A stretch of DNA of 64,000 nt from the NCBI RefSeq assembly GCF_003184905.1, contig NZ_QFRU01000018.1, positions 30,615-94,614 of the forward strand, in the 5' to 3' direction. This document shows positions 9,675-17,451 of the stretch, in pieces. Below the pieces are notes generated by a model. The model did not search any database, had not been told where the DNA came from, and saw nothing but the letters and a program-made list of their open reading frames with translations. The DNA comes from Bacillus sp. CGMCC 1.16541 (GTDB lineage Bacteria > Bacillota > Bacilli > Bacillales > Bacillaceae_H). Both the position numbers and the translations under genes were made by a program. Position 1 is the stretch's first letter. The number at the start of each line of letters is the position of its first letter.

Positions 9675-9703
9675 AAAAAGGATCTGCTCGTCAGATCCTT
9701 TTT
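9675..9703. terminator. Intrinsic terminator
   Basis: AAAAAGGATCTG and CAGATCCTTTTT arms around a four- to five-base loop. A-run and T-run on opposite sides allow use by the small gene and by the convergent carboxypeptidase gene. Confidence 0.85.
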
Positions 9704-9712
9704 GTGTGAATA

Positions 9713-10768
9713 TTACTCGTCTTCTTCACCTAAACGTGTTGTTTGGGTAGGAAGTGTATCCCAAAAGCTTGTGTCGATTGTTTCAATTGAACCGTCAGCA
9801 ATTGCGCGTACAGTAGAATCCAATGTTGTAATCGTCTGTTTAATTAAATAGCCGTTGCTTTTTTGACCAAGAATGTATGAGTCGTAGAAGTGATCAGACA
9901 TGCCACGCATTTCAAATAAAAGTGTTGAAATGCCATATTGAGCGGCTGCGCCGTTACGGCCAATTGCGTTATCAGAACCACCGCTATATTTACCTAAATG
10001 CCCCCAACCTGTTGAATCAACTGCGTTGAACACAACAGCACCTAATCGTTTTGAGCGTTCAACCACCTCTTTATCGACACTTGGACTTGTTGGATAAAGA
10101 ATGGATCCAGATACAAGTTTCCCATCGCGTTCACTTCGCGCACCTTGATGATGCAAATCAATCATATAGTCGATATCGTATTTCTTAAGAACATTGTTAT
10201 GCAGGGCTTTCGTTTCAGGTTGTTCTTGTTTGACATGATCGCGGTTTAAATCAACTTCGTTTGCGTTATAACGTGTTAAGTGGTACTTGCCATCACCAAG
10301 GTAATTATCTAACGAGAAGTTCACATCACCCATTGCCCCGTCTGCGTTTTGCATCGGAACAATTAAGATATTAACGTGATCGAGTACACCTTTTGTTTTA
10401 TTTGTTCCTAAATGTTTAATGAACTCTAGTGTACCTTCTGTTGTTAACTGCTCATTACCGTGTTGTTGTGTTAAAAATAGAATCGTCGGGTTCTCTGGAT
10501 TTGACATGTATTTAACAAGGTGAATGTCACGTCCTTTTACCGTTTGACCAATTACTTCTAATTCCATTGCATTTTGCTTCGCTTCTTGTGTCTTTAAAAA
10601 GCTTACCATTTCTTCATATGTATGTAGAATTGAATTACGTATTGTTTCATTTCCGTTATAATTTGGCCCGTTCCCAACAGCTTGAGCTGGCATAGATGTT
10701 GTCGCGAACACTCCTAGTGCCATGACGCCTGATAATGAGAGTGATAGCATTTTCTTTTTCATTGTCAT
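9713..10768 (-). CDS. Secreted M14-family zinc carboxypeptidase
   Basis: 351 residues with a Sec signal peptide (MKKKM, hydrophobic core, cleavage after about residue 30 at AQA). The M14 metallocarboxypeptidase fold shows zinc ligands H103 and E106 in QQHGNE and the third ligand His at 206/207 in DLHHQG. The catalytic Glu is at 286 in LLFEMRG. NRD (about 175-177) is the expected substrate-binding Asn-Arg segment. Such enzymes trim C-terminal residues of peptides or of peptidoglycan stems outside the cell. The start is fixed by GAGGAGG seven bases upstream of ATG 10768. It is monocistronic. Confidence 0.88.
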   Translation of the reverse strand: MTMKKKMLSLSLSGVMALGVFATTSMPAQAVGNGPNYNGNETIRNSILHTYEEMVSFLKTQEAKQNAMELEVIGQTVKGRDIHLVKYMSNPENPTILFLTQQHGNEQLTTEGTLEFIKHLGTNKTKGVLDHVNILIVPMQNADGAMGDVNFSLDNYLGDGKYHLTRYNANEVDLNRDHVKQEQPETKALHNNVLKKYDIDYMIDLHHQGARSERDGKLVSGSILYPTSPSVDKEVVERSKRLGAVVFNAVDSTGWGHLGKYSGGSDNAIGRNGAAAQYGISTLLFEMRGMSDHFYDSYILGQKSNGYLIKQTITTLDSTVRAIADGSIETIDTSFWDTLPTQTTRLGEEDE

Positions 10769-10979
10769 ATCGTTTCCTCCTCAAAAATGGTTTACGTCCT
10801 GTTTCAATTGAACAAGCACGCTACCTATCTAGCTTATAATAGAGGTGGAAACGGATGCATGAGCGTAAAATACTGTATTTTAAGAATATTTTAATTAAAG
10901 AATATCGCATCATGAATAAAGTTTTAGGTTGAAAGTACCGCTGAATGAAAAAAGTGGTAATTTATAAATGATTGCAAAT

Positions 10980-11015
10980 GAATCTCTTGGTGGAAAAACA
11001 TCCACTAAGAGATTC
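10980..11015 (-). terminator. Probable terminator after the L,D-transpeptidase gene
   Basis: GAATCTCTT/AAGAGATTC arms with an inner GTGGA/TCCAC-like extension form a long hairpin 26 bp past the minus-strand stop. The T-run is weak. Confidence 0.5.
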
Positions 11016-11041
11016 CCTTTGTGTATGAGTGCTATGTTTCT

Positions 11042-12055
11042 TTAAAGTTGAAGAGCATACTTTGTTGCCGGTCCAACAATTCCATCAGTGGCAAGGTTAT
11101 TTTGACGTTGAAATTCACGAACAGCCGCGTTAGTTGCCGGTCCGAATATGCCGTCGATGGTTCCTACTTTATAGCCTAAAGCGTGTAAAGTACGCTGAAG
11201 CGAAGCCACTTCATTGCCGCGATGTCCTTGCCTCAATGTACTAGCAATACGTGTTGTTGAGGATACGGTTCCTGGTGCTGAATTCGTAGTTGTGACTTTT
11301 GAAAGATTTAGCGCTTTTTGAGTCGCTAGTCCGACGACACCATCGACTGTTAACCCATTTTTTCGTTGAAACTCACGAACGGCTGCGTCTGTTGCTGGGC
11401 CAAATGCGCCATCAATTTCTCCGATGTTATAGCCTAACGAACGAAGCTTATGTTGAAGTTGTTTCACTTCATTTCCACGGTGTCCGATCTTTAAGGAGCT
11501 ACTCGAACTAGGGGAGGAGACAACCGGTGTATGTGCTCCACCACTTACTTTAAATCCGTTCGCAGCTGCAATCGCGTCAAATGACTTTTGTGATGTCGTA
11601 ATGATGACAGTTGCGTTTACGTTCAATTGGTCAAATAACCAGCGTACTTCTTCGTCATACATACGAATACATCCGTTACTTACATATTTTCCAATGGAGT
11701 TCGGGTTGTTATTTCCATGAATGGCATAGGTTGTTCCATATGTGCCACGTGCATTGAGACCGAGCCAACGATCTCCAAGTGGATTTTTCGGATCTCCACC
11801 TTTTACATTTCCTTTGTAATAAGGGCGGTTTTTAATTTTGTTCACAATTTTAAACGTTCCTTCAGGTGTGTAAGAAGGCTTTTTACCTGTTGCAACACGG
11901 AATACTTTAACGAGTTTACTATGATGATAATAAGCGAGTTGATTAGTGGATTTGTTAATAATGATGAGTTGGCTTCCTGAAGCTTCAGTTGAGGTTATAC
12001 TAAGACTAAAAACAAGAAGGCAAGCGGTGATCAATGTGATAAGTTTACGTATCAA
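11042..12055 (-). CDS. L,D-transpeptidase (YkuD) with two C-terminal peptidoglycan-binding domains
   Basis: 337 residues. A YkuD catalytic domain (about residues 27-150) ends in HGNNNP and SNGCIRM, carrying the His and nucleophilic Cys that make 3-3 peptidoglycan cross-links. A Ser-rich linker and two PG_binding_1 repeats follow (each containing LQ..L..LGY..G.IDG.FGPAT). The frame opens further upstream, but AGGAGGG lies six bases before a TTG at 12055. Starting there gives a perfect signal peptide (IRKLITLITACLLVFSLS, cut near TEA), so TTG is taken as start. Exported to the wall; related enzymes act in vegetative or spore-cortex peptidoglycan remodelling. Confidence 0.9.
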   Translation of the reverse strand: MIRKLITLITACLLVFSLSITSTEASGSQLIIINKSTNQLAYYHHSKLVKVFRVATGKKPSYTPEGTFKIVNKIKNRPYYKGNVKGGDPKNPLGDRWLGLNARGTYGTTYAIHGNNNPNSIGKYVSNGCIRMYDEEVRWLFDQLNVNATVIITTSQKSFDAIAAANGFKVSGGAHTPVVSSPSSSSSLKIGHRGNEVKQLQHKLRSLGYNIGEIDGAFGPATDAAVREFQRKNGLTVDGVVGLATQKALNLSKVTTTNSAPGTVSSTTRIASTLRQGHRGNEVASLQRTLHALGYKVGTIDGIFGPATNAAVREFQRQNNLATDGIVGPATKYALQL

Positions 12056-12236
12056 ACATTTCCCTCCTATCATTTTCATAAATGGAACTCTATGTATGGT
12101 ATGTGTAAAGAGCTTGAACACTTTACAGTTTTGTTAAAATTGTTACAAAAAGGAAAAATGACCTATAGTAGTTATTTTAAAATAGATAAGATACAATAAG
12201 CAGACTGAAGGTAAGTAGAGAGGTCGTGCATAAATA

Positions 12237-12938
12237 ATGATAAGGATTCAACGGTATATAAGAGAGTCAGGCTATTGTTCAAGGCGAGAAGCAGAGCGAT
12301 TAATTGCTGCCAAACGAGTAAAAATCAATGGAGACATAGCGACGAAAGACCATTTTGTAAAAGAGGACGATGTTGTATGGATTGATGAAGAAAAAGTGAA
12401 GGAAAATCATGATCCTTCTATTTATATTGCGTTAAATAAACCTGTTGGGATTACGTGTACGGCTGCGAACGAAATTGAAGGAAACATTATTGATTTTGTG
12501 AATCATCCATATCGGATTTTTCCAATCGGACGGTTAGATAAAGCGTCAGAAGGGTTAATTTTATTAACAAACGACGGAGACATCGTGAATAAGATTTTAC
12601 GTGCCGAGCATAATCACGAAAAAGAGTATGTTGTGACGGTTGATCGACCGTTTAGCGATGCATTCATTGAAGGAATGTCAAAAGGAGTGCAACTTCCAAA
12701 CGTCAAAACCAACCCTTGTGATGTGTTTCGTATAAACGATGTGACGTTTCGGATTATTTTAACGCAAGGACTAAATAGGCAAATTCGTCGAATGTGTCGT
12801 GCGTTTGGGTACACAGTGACCAAACTAGAGCGTATTCGAATTATGAATGTTGAATTAACAGGGATTGAAAAGGGGAAGTGGCGTGATTTAACAGAGGAAG
12901 AGGTTCAGACATTAAAGATGCAAGTAGAGAATAAGTAA
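12237..12938 (+). CDS. rluF: 23S rRNA pseudouridine synthase, RluF type
   Basis: 233 residues. An N-terminal S4 RNA-binding domain (residues 2-60, GYCSRREAERLI) precedes an RsuA/RluF-type catalytic domain. The active-site Asp lies in GRLDKASEGLILLTNDG (about residues 100-117), and the downstream NRQIRRMCRAFGY motif is characteristic. RluF modifies U2604 of 23S rRNA in E. coli; RluF rather than RluB/RsuA is chosen from the GRLDKASEG form and the overall sequence. The ribosome binding site is weak and distant (GAGAGG). A small-RNA unit follows directly. Confidence 0.85.
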   Translation: MIRIQRYIRESGYCSRREAERLIAAKRVKINGDIATKDHFVKEDDVVWIDEEKVKENHDPSIYIALNKPVGITCTAANEIEGNIIDFVNHPYRIFPIGRLDKASEGLILLTNDGDIVNKILRAEHNHEKEYVVTVDRPFSDAFIEGMSKGVQLPNVKTNPCDVFRINDVTFRIILTQGLNRQIRRMCRAFGYTVTKLERIRIMNVELTGIEKGKWRDLTEEEVQTLKMQVENK

Positions 12939-12946
12939 AAAATAGC

Positions 12947-12975
12947 TTGTGTTTTAAGAGTAGAGATGGTATATT
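12947..12975 (+). promoter_or_regulatory. Sigma-A promoter with extended -10 for the downstream small RNA
   Basis: TTGTGT at 12947-12952, a 17-base spacer, and TATATT at 12970-12975 preceded by TGG (extended -10). It starts inside the space after rluF with no plausible coding frame downstream. Confidence 0.6.
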
Positions 12976-12981
12976 AATTGA

Positions 12982-13103
12982 GCGATGAGCTAATTTGTGT
13001 AAGTCGAGCGACACGCCTTTTGGTAACGTACGGATGTGGCCGTATGGTCGGTTTCGCCTCAAAACGCATCAAAGACGCCTGCTTTGTACAGGCGTCTTTT
13101 TAT
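12982..13103 (+). ncRNA. Candidate structured small RNA, about 122 nt
   Basis: A sigma-A-like promoter ends at 12975 and a strong intrinsic terminator (GACGCCTG/CAGGCGTC stem plus T-run) closes at 13103. No credible ORF lies between. The sequence folds into several local stems: CGTACGG/CCGTATG at about 13027-13046, GTC-GAGC-GAC near 13003, and a longer pairing of GCCTTTTG with CAAAACGC that encloses the first. The downstream gene is convergent, so this is not a riboswitch leader. I do not recognise it as 6S, SRP, tmRNA, RNase P or a known riboswitch. It may be an unnamed regulatory RNA. Confidence 0.55.
13071..13103 (+). terminator. Intrinsic terminator of the small-RNA unit
   Basis: Eleven-base arms AAAGACGCCTG and CAGGCGTCTTT around a seven-base loop, followed by T-residues. 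Confidence 0.85.
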
Positions 13104-13176
13104 TATCTACTCGTTTAAGCAAATCGTTTTTTGTTTGAGACACTATGCGAAAGAATGTCACTAAAACTCCTGTGAA

Positions 13177-13998
13177 TCACACAAGAACGTTCGTTTTTAA
13201 AACAAACTCTTCAACGACTTTTGCTACACCGTCATTCATGTTTGTGTCTGTTACATAATTTGCGATTTCTTTAATATCATCTGGTGCATTTCCCATCGCA
13301 ACACCGAGACCGGCAAATTCAATCATTGCTAAATCGTTATAACTATCGCCCATAGCGATTACTTCCTCACGTTTAATGTCAAGCTTTTCAATTAACAAGT
13401 TTAGGCTCGTTCCTTTTGTGACGCCTACTTCGGTAAATTCTAAAAAGAATGGCTTTGAGCGCATAACGCTTAACTCTCCGTTTAGCTCTTCTTGCAATGT
13501 TTTTTCTACTTCTGCTAAACGTTCTGCTTCTTTTAACATCAATACTTTGACAACGGGTTCGTTCACTGCTTCAACGAAGTTATCGACCTTTACGATTGGC
13601 ATACTTGTTAAATTGCCTTCTACATCCGTAAATTCATTCTCTTCTTCTGTCACAATGTCATTTCCTACATACGTGTGAATCCATACGTTTTCTCGGCGGC
13701 TAATGTCATATAAATGATGAACCGTTTCAGGAGGTAACGTACTACTAAATAGCTCTTTATTTGTTTGGCAGTTAATCACTTTTGCTCCGTTAAATGAAAG
13801 AATAAAACTACCATAATCTTTTAAGCGAAGCTCCTCGGCAATATGAGTCATCGCATACGTCGGACGTCCTGATGCGAGAACAACTTTTACCCCCATTTCT
13901 TGTGCTTTCATTAAGGCCTCTTTTGTACGTGGTGAAATGGTTTGGTCATCACGAAGAAGTGTATCATCTAAATCTAATACAATCATTTTATATGTCAT
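13177..13998 (-). CDS. Cof-type HAD-superfamily phosphatase
   Basis: 273 residues. HAD motif I is DLDDTLLRDD (nucleophile and acid Asp near residues 9-11), motif II is in VVLASGRP, and motifs III/IV are K (about 215) and GDSYNDLAM. The large C2B cap between motifs II and III identifies the Cof/YidA subfamily, whose members dephosphorylate sugar phosphates, pyridoxal phosphate or similar small metabolites. AAAGGA precedes the ATG at 13998. Single gene; substrate cannot be read from sequence. Confidence 0.9.
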   Translation of the reverse strand: MTYKMIVLDLDDTLLRDDQTISPRTKEALMKAQEMGVKVVLASGRPTYAMTHIAEELRLKDYGSFILSFNGAKVINCQTNKELFSSTLPPETVHHLYDISRRENVWIHTYVGNDIVTEEENEFTDVEGNLTSMPIVKVDNFVEAVNEPVVKVLMLKEAERLAEVEKTLQEELNGELSVMRSKPFFLEFTEVGVTKGTSLNLLIEKLDIKREEVIAMGDSYNDLAMIEFAGLGVAMGNAPDDIKEIANYVTDTNMNDGVAKVVEEFVLKTNVLV

Positions 13999-14091
13999 AG
14001 TTATACGTCCTTTCTATCTAAGGTGTTCGTTTCTCTACTATCCTACTACAAATAGGTGAAAAATCAATGTGTAACTAGAAAGTAGACATAG

Positions 14092-14688
14092 TCAAACCTA
14101 CCATTTAAAAATATAGTCTTATTTGTTACACCAATTGATTTTACGAAGCTAGACAAATTTGACCATTGGGTTCAAGCGCTAAGAGACGGAAGAATAAACG
14201 TCGATGAATTCATTGATGCTCATGGGATTATGCCTGCTAGTTTTATTGAAGCGGGTGTTCGTCTCGTTACCTCTCCTTTTTACTTTACTCCGTATCTCTC
14301 CTTATTAAATCGAATAGATGATCAAGAATATGTTCAAAAGTGGCGTCGCTTTCACGACTGGACAAAAGGGCATATTCCATTTGTCGGTGCAACGTTAAAA
14401 CAATTATTAAATGATTTAGTAAAAGAAAATAAACTAGTAAAAGGACAAATGGTCATTCGTAACCAACGTATTGATTTGCGAAACATTTCTTCAAATTTAT
14501 TAGTCATATCTTCTAAAAATGATCGTCTCGTTCCGAAAGAACAAACGTATCTAATTATGAATCTCGTCTCAAGTGAAGATAAACAGTATGTGTTAAATGA
14601 TGGTGGTCATACGTCTATCACGGTCAAAAATGGTCAATTGCCTGAGTATCTTAAAGGATGGTTACAGGCGCGTTCTGACTCAATGTGA
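14092..14688 (+). pseudogene. phaC: Remnant of a PhaC-type polyhydroxyalkanoate synthase (C-terminal part)
   Basis: An open frame of about 198 codons following a stop at 14089-14091, with no plausible start. It encodes the C-terminal part of a class III/IV PHA synthase-like alpha/beta hydrolase. It begins at a segment readable as KNIVLFVTPIDF and retains the catalytic Asp (KNDRLVP) and His (GGHTS). The N-terminal half with the lipase-like box and nucleophilic Cys is missing. An ATG at 14230 could drive a 152-residue product, but no ribosome binding site precedes it. Interpreted as a deletion relic of a lost PHA operon. Confidence 0.7.
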
Positions 14689-14724
14689 AAAGAGAGAAAC
14701 TGTTAATGTCTGGAGGGGAAATAG

Positions 14725-14841
14725 ATGTTTTTACTAAATGTGAGTGAGATGTCAAAAACAGCTCCTTATGTTGAATATTTAGGATTTGCTGGAGTTGTTT
14801 ATTCTAGTTATTTGTTGGAATTACAAGAGAAAAGTCAATGA
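14725..14841 (+). CDS. Possible 38-residue small protein
   Basis: ATG preceded by GGAGGGG with good spacing. The product is 38 residues with a mildly hydrophobic centre (YLGFAGVVYSSYLLEL) and is followed by a terminator-like hairpin at 14855. It lies right after the phaC remnant and might belong to the former PHA locus. No family recognised. The strong ribosome binding site and following terminator are the only support. Confidence 0.35.
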   Translation: MFLLNVSEMSKTAPYVEYLGFAGVVYSSYLLELQEKSQ

Positions 14842-14854
14842 ACGATAATCCAAT

Positions 14855-14900
14855 AAACAGCCTGGAGGTGAGTGATAAGCCTTTAGGCTGTTTTGTTTAT
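14855..14900 (+). terminator. Terminator before the amine oxidase gene
   Basis: AAACAGCCT pairs with AGGCTGTTT across a 20-base loop, and a shorter alternative AGCCT-TT-AGGCT stem is nested in it; both are followed by TTTTGTTT. Confidence 0.65.
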
Positions 14901-14991
14901 TTATATGTTCAAAGCTGGCAAAAGTCATGTTCTCATCTAGCGGGGAATAAAATAATGATATGAATGGGTTGATGACGGGAGATGAGAGTTT

Positions 14992-16452
14992 GTGAGAATT
15001 GTAGCTACTGAAAGTAATGAAATGGTTTCGACGATAAAGAACGGCTTGCCAGAATCTCAATCAATTAAAAATATTGTCATTATTGGAGCTGGAATGGCAG
15101 GGCTCGTAGCAGCTTCTTTGTTAAAAGAAGCTGGACATCACGTGACAATTTTAGAAGTGAACAATCGAGTAGGTGGACGTGTTTTTACAGAAAGGTCCCC
15201 ATTTACAGAAGGATTGTATCTTGATGTTGGAGCGATGAGAATTCCAGAGACACATGAGTTAGTGCTTGAATATGTCAGGAAGTTTAATCTTTCGCTTGAT
15301 CCTTTTATTAACCGCACACCAAACGATCTTATTTATGTGAATGGGGTAAGAACAACTTATGAACAATATGAGAAAAACCCAGACATTCTTAACTATCCTG
15401 TTGAAGAAAGTGAAAAAGGTAAAACAGCAGACGAGCTTTTAAATTGGGCAATTGAACCAATTACTAGTTTTATTAATAAAAACCCAAAAGAAAATTGGAA
15501 GAAAGTCATTAATGATTTCGACTGTTATTCAATGGATAGTTACTTACGATACAATCCATTTGGTCGAACACTCTCATCGGGTGCAATTGAAATGATTAAT
15601 GTAATGGTAAATTTTGAAGGGCTATCAGAGTTATCTTTTTTGGCTATTTTACGAGAAATCATGGTGCTCTCTGTACCTAACTTAAAGTTTTATCAAGTAA
15701 GAGAAGGAAGTAGTCGCTTACCAGAAGCATTTCTACCACAGCTAAACGATTCATTGTTTTTGTCCCAAAGAGTGACAAGAATTGTTCAAGAAGAGGAAGG
15801 TGTAACGGTTCGATCCATTCATAAGCAAAGTTTAAAACGATATGAAACGAAGGCAGATTGCGTTATTGTCACCATTCCATTTTCAGGGATGAACTTTATT
15901 GAAGTTTACCCATATCATTCGTTGTCACACGATAAGCGTAAAGCGATTCGTGAGCTTCATTATGTGCCAACTACAAAAATAGGACTGCAATTTAAGACAA
16001 GATTTTGGGAGAAACAAGGTCTTTCTGGTGGAAGTGCAACGACTGATTTACCGATTCGACGAATATATTATCCGATCAATCAACAAAGTAAGACGGGAGC
16101 AGGTATTCTCCTTGCAAGTTATACGTGGGAAGATGATGCACTCATTTGGGATAGCTTAATCGAAGAAGATCGTATTCGAAATGCGCTTGAAAACGTTGCA
16201 GCAATTCATGGTCAAGAAATTTATCATGAGTTTGTGACCGGATCTTCTCACATTTGGTCACAGTATCCGTATGTAGGTGGCTTTTGTATGTTTAAACCTG
16301 AGCAACAAAAAGAACTCGGCGATGTGCTTATGACACCAGAAGGACGCATCCATTTTGCTGGAGAGCACACCTCCTCGTTACCAGGGTGGATTCAAGGAGC
16401 GATTGAATCAGGCATTCGTGTGGCGAAGGAAGTGAATGAGAGGGGAGAGTGA
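14992..16452 (+). CDS. Flavin monoamine oxidase / L-amino-acid oxidase family protein
   Basis: 486 residues. The N-terminal FAD-binding dinucleotide fold is IVIIGAGMAGLVAASLLKEAG (from about residue 28), followed by NRVGGRVFTER. The C-terminal FAD-contact motif is RIHFAGEHTSSLPGWIQGAIESG. These features define the flavin amine oxidase superfamily, which oxidatively deaminates amines or amino acids to give H2O2 and ammonia. No signal peptide; cytoplasmic. The start is taken as GTG 14992; ATG 15022 is the alternative and would still keep the FAD motif. A small gene overlaps its 3' end and is probably translationally coupled. Confidence 0.87.
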   Translation: MRIVATESNEMVSTIKNGLPESQSIKNIVIIGAGMAGLVAASLLKEAGHHVTILEVNNRVGGRVFTERSPFTEGLYLDVGAMRIPETHELVLEYVRKFNLSLDPFINRTPNDLIYVNGVRTTYEQYEKNPDILNYPVEESEKGKTADELLNWAIEPITSFINKNPKENWKKVINDFDCYSMDSYLRYNPFGRTLSSGAIEMINVMVNFEGLSELSFLAILREIMVLSVPNLKFYQVREGSSRLPEAFLPQLNDSLFLSQRVTRIVQEEEGVTVRSIHKQSLKRYETKADCVIVTIPFSGMNFIEVYPYHSLSHDKRKAIRELHYVPTTKIGLQFKTRFWEKQGLSGGSATTDLPIRRIYYPINQQSKTGAGILLASYTWEDDALIWDSLIEEDRIRNALENVAAIHGQEIYHEFVTGSSHIWSQYPYVGGFCMFKPEQQKELGDVLMTPEGRIHFAGEHTSSLPGWIQGAIESGIRVAKEVNERGE

Positions 16453-16726
16453 CATTATAGTAAATCCCATCCTCGTTGTGCGTCAAGTACAATCGTATCG
16501 ACGAAAACGGTGGATGGGAATGAGAGTTGTAAAGAAAGTGGAAGAGCGTGAAAGTCACATTGAAGGAGACTTTGCATCACAACTTGTGAACGATGTATCA
16601 AACAAGCAGCTTATCACCATCATTGATACACTTCAAGGTCCGGTAGAGGTTCAACATTTACCAGTAGACATTCAAGCAGCGTTTTTAAAAGCACAAGACT
16701 TTATCAGGTATGTTGATGAAAAGTAA
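16436..16726 (+). CDS. Hypothetical protein coupled to the amine oxidase gene
   Basis: 96 residues. The ATG lies 17 bases inside the end of the amine oxidase gene with GGAAG close upstream, suggesting translational coupling. Basic N-terminal half (RRKRWMGMRVVKKVEER), hydrophobic-alternating C-terminal half. No recognised domain. A start at the internal ATG near 16514 is possible. It is followed immediately by a strong hairpin, so it is probably the last gene of the unit. Confidence 0.5.
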   Translation: MRGESDIIVNPILVVRQVQSYRRKRWMGMRVVKKVEERESHIEGDFASQLVNDVSNKQLITIIDTLQGPVEVQHLPVDIQAAFLKAQDFIRYVDEK

Positions 16727-16728
16727 AC

Positions 16729-16783
16729 AATGGAGCTGAGCGAAAAGAGGGGAATGAACTTCCCTTTTTGGCTCAGCTCCATT
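16729..16783. terminator. Long bidirectional terminator hairpin
   Basis: Thirteen-base perfect outer arms (starting AATGGAGC, ending GCTCCATT) enclose a second inner stem with A- and T-runs (AAAAGAGGGG/TTCCCTTTTT). It separates the convergent hypothetical genes. Confidence 0.75.
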
Positions 16784-16799
16784 CTCTTCTTGTTGAGAG

Positions 16800-17303
16800 T
16801 TAATCTGCATAGTAATCGACAGAAAGCCAAGGGGGTGTCCCTTTACAATCTCTTGGACATTGCAGGAGTTCATCACTTGAAAGAATGTGTAAGGCTTTGT
16901 CCATATTTACAACGTCCATATATAATATGTTGTCTTCTCCTGGGTAGATTGCTTTGACATTTACTCGGCACCATAAAGCACTGTAGATCGTGTTAAGTTG
17001 CCCGGGAACACCTGGGATGGTGGTCATTTGAATGACTTTTTTCTCTCTAAATTTAATGCCAAGAGAATTGAGTGTTAATCGTACCTTTCGAATCTCGTCT
17101 TCAAGCTCACTAGTTGTCGTGCCGGGGACGATTCGAACAAGGTTTTGATTAACAGAAATTTCAACTTGCATATAACCATTAATATTGATGGCTTGTTCCA
17201 CAATTTCACTTAATGCACAGCTTAATCGATGATCAGTCGTCATGAAGCTAAATTGAGTTCTTGTATCCAAATGAAAGTTTTGATTACTCACGTAAGCGGT
17301 CAT
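16800..17303 (-). CDS. Hypothetical protein downstream of the giant repeat gene
   Basis: 167 residues, no signal peptide or membrane helix, no family recognised. Visible features are a Val/Ile-rich central part (QVEISVNQNLVRIVPGTTTSE) and a C-terminal CPRDC motif with aromatic ending (PPWLSVDYYAD). AAGGAGA precedes the ATG closely. It is the next gene after the giant gene on the same strand, separated by that gene's terminator, and has its own candidate sporulation promoter. I infer, weakly, that it shares the giant protein's developmental context. Confidence 0.6.
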   Translation of the reverse strand: MTAYVSNQNFHLDTRTQFSFMTTDHRLSCALSEIVEQAININGYMQVEISVNQNLVRIVPGTTTSELEDEIRKVRLTLNSLGIKFREKKVIQMTTIPGVPGQLNTIYSALWCRVNVKAIYPGEDNILYMDVVNMDKALHILSSDELLQCPRDCKGTPPWLSVDYYAD

Positions 17304-17326
17304 TCTCCTTTTCTATGAATCTTTTA

Positions 17327-17336
17327 TTATTGTATG
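17327..17336 (-). promoter_or_regulatory. Candidate mother-cell (-10) element upstream of the 167-residue protein gene
   Basis: On the minus strand CATACAATAA matches the sigma-E -10 (CATACAAT) exactly and also the sigma-K -10 (CATAnnnTA). It lies 24 bases upstream of the ATG. No convincing -35 is visible. Confidence 0.4.
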
Positions 17337-17393
17337 AAAAATCTCTCATTTTTGCTTAGACATTTAAGAGAAAATGGTCGTACATCAGTTCAT

Positions 17394-17436
17394 AAAAAAA
17401 GTTGTGTCAGAGGAGAAAAGCTTCCTGACACAACTC
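17394..17436 (-). terminator. Terminator of the giant repeat-protein gene
   Basis: On the minus strand, an AGTTGTGTCAG/CTGACACAACT stem is followed by seven T residues, 16 bp after the stop codon of the 6951-codon gene. Confidence 0.85.
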
Positions 17437-17451
17437 GAAAATGTTAACGTA

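Noticed and set aside
12121..12236. Possible promoter TTGTTA...TATAGT before rluF
   Set aside because: Spacing of 18 and a mismatched -10 in very AT-rich DNA; not distinguishable from background.
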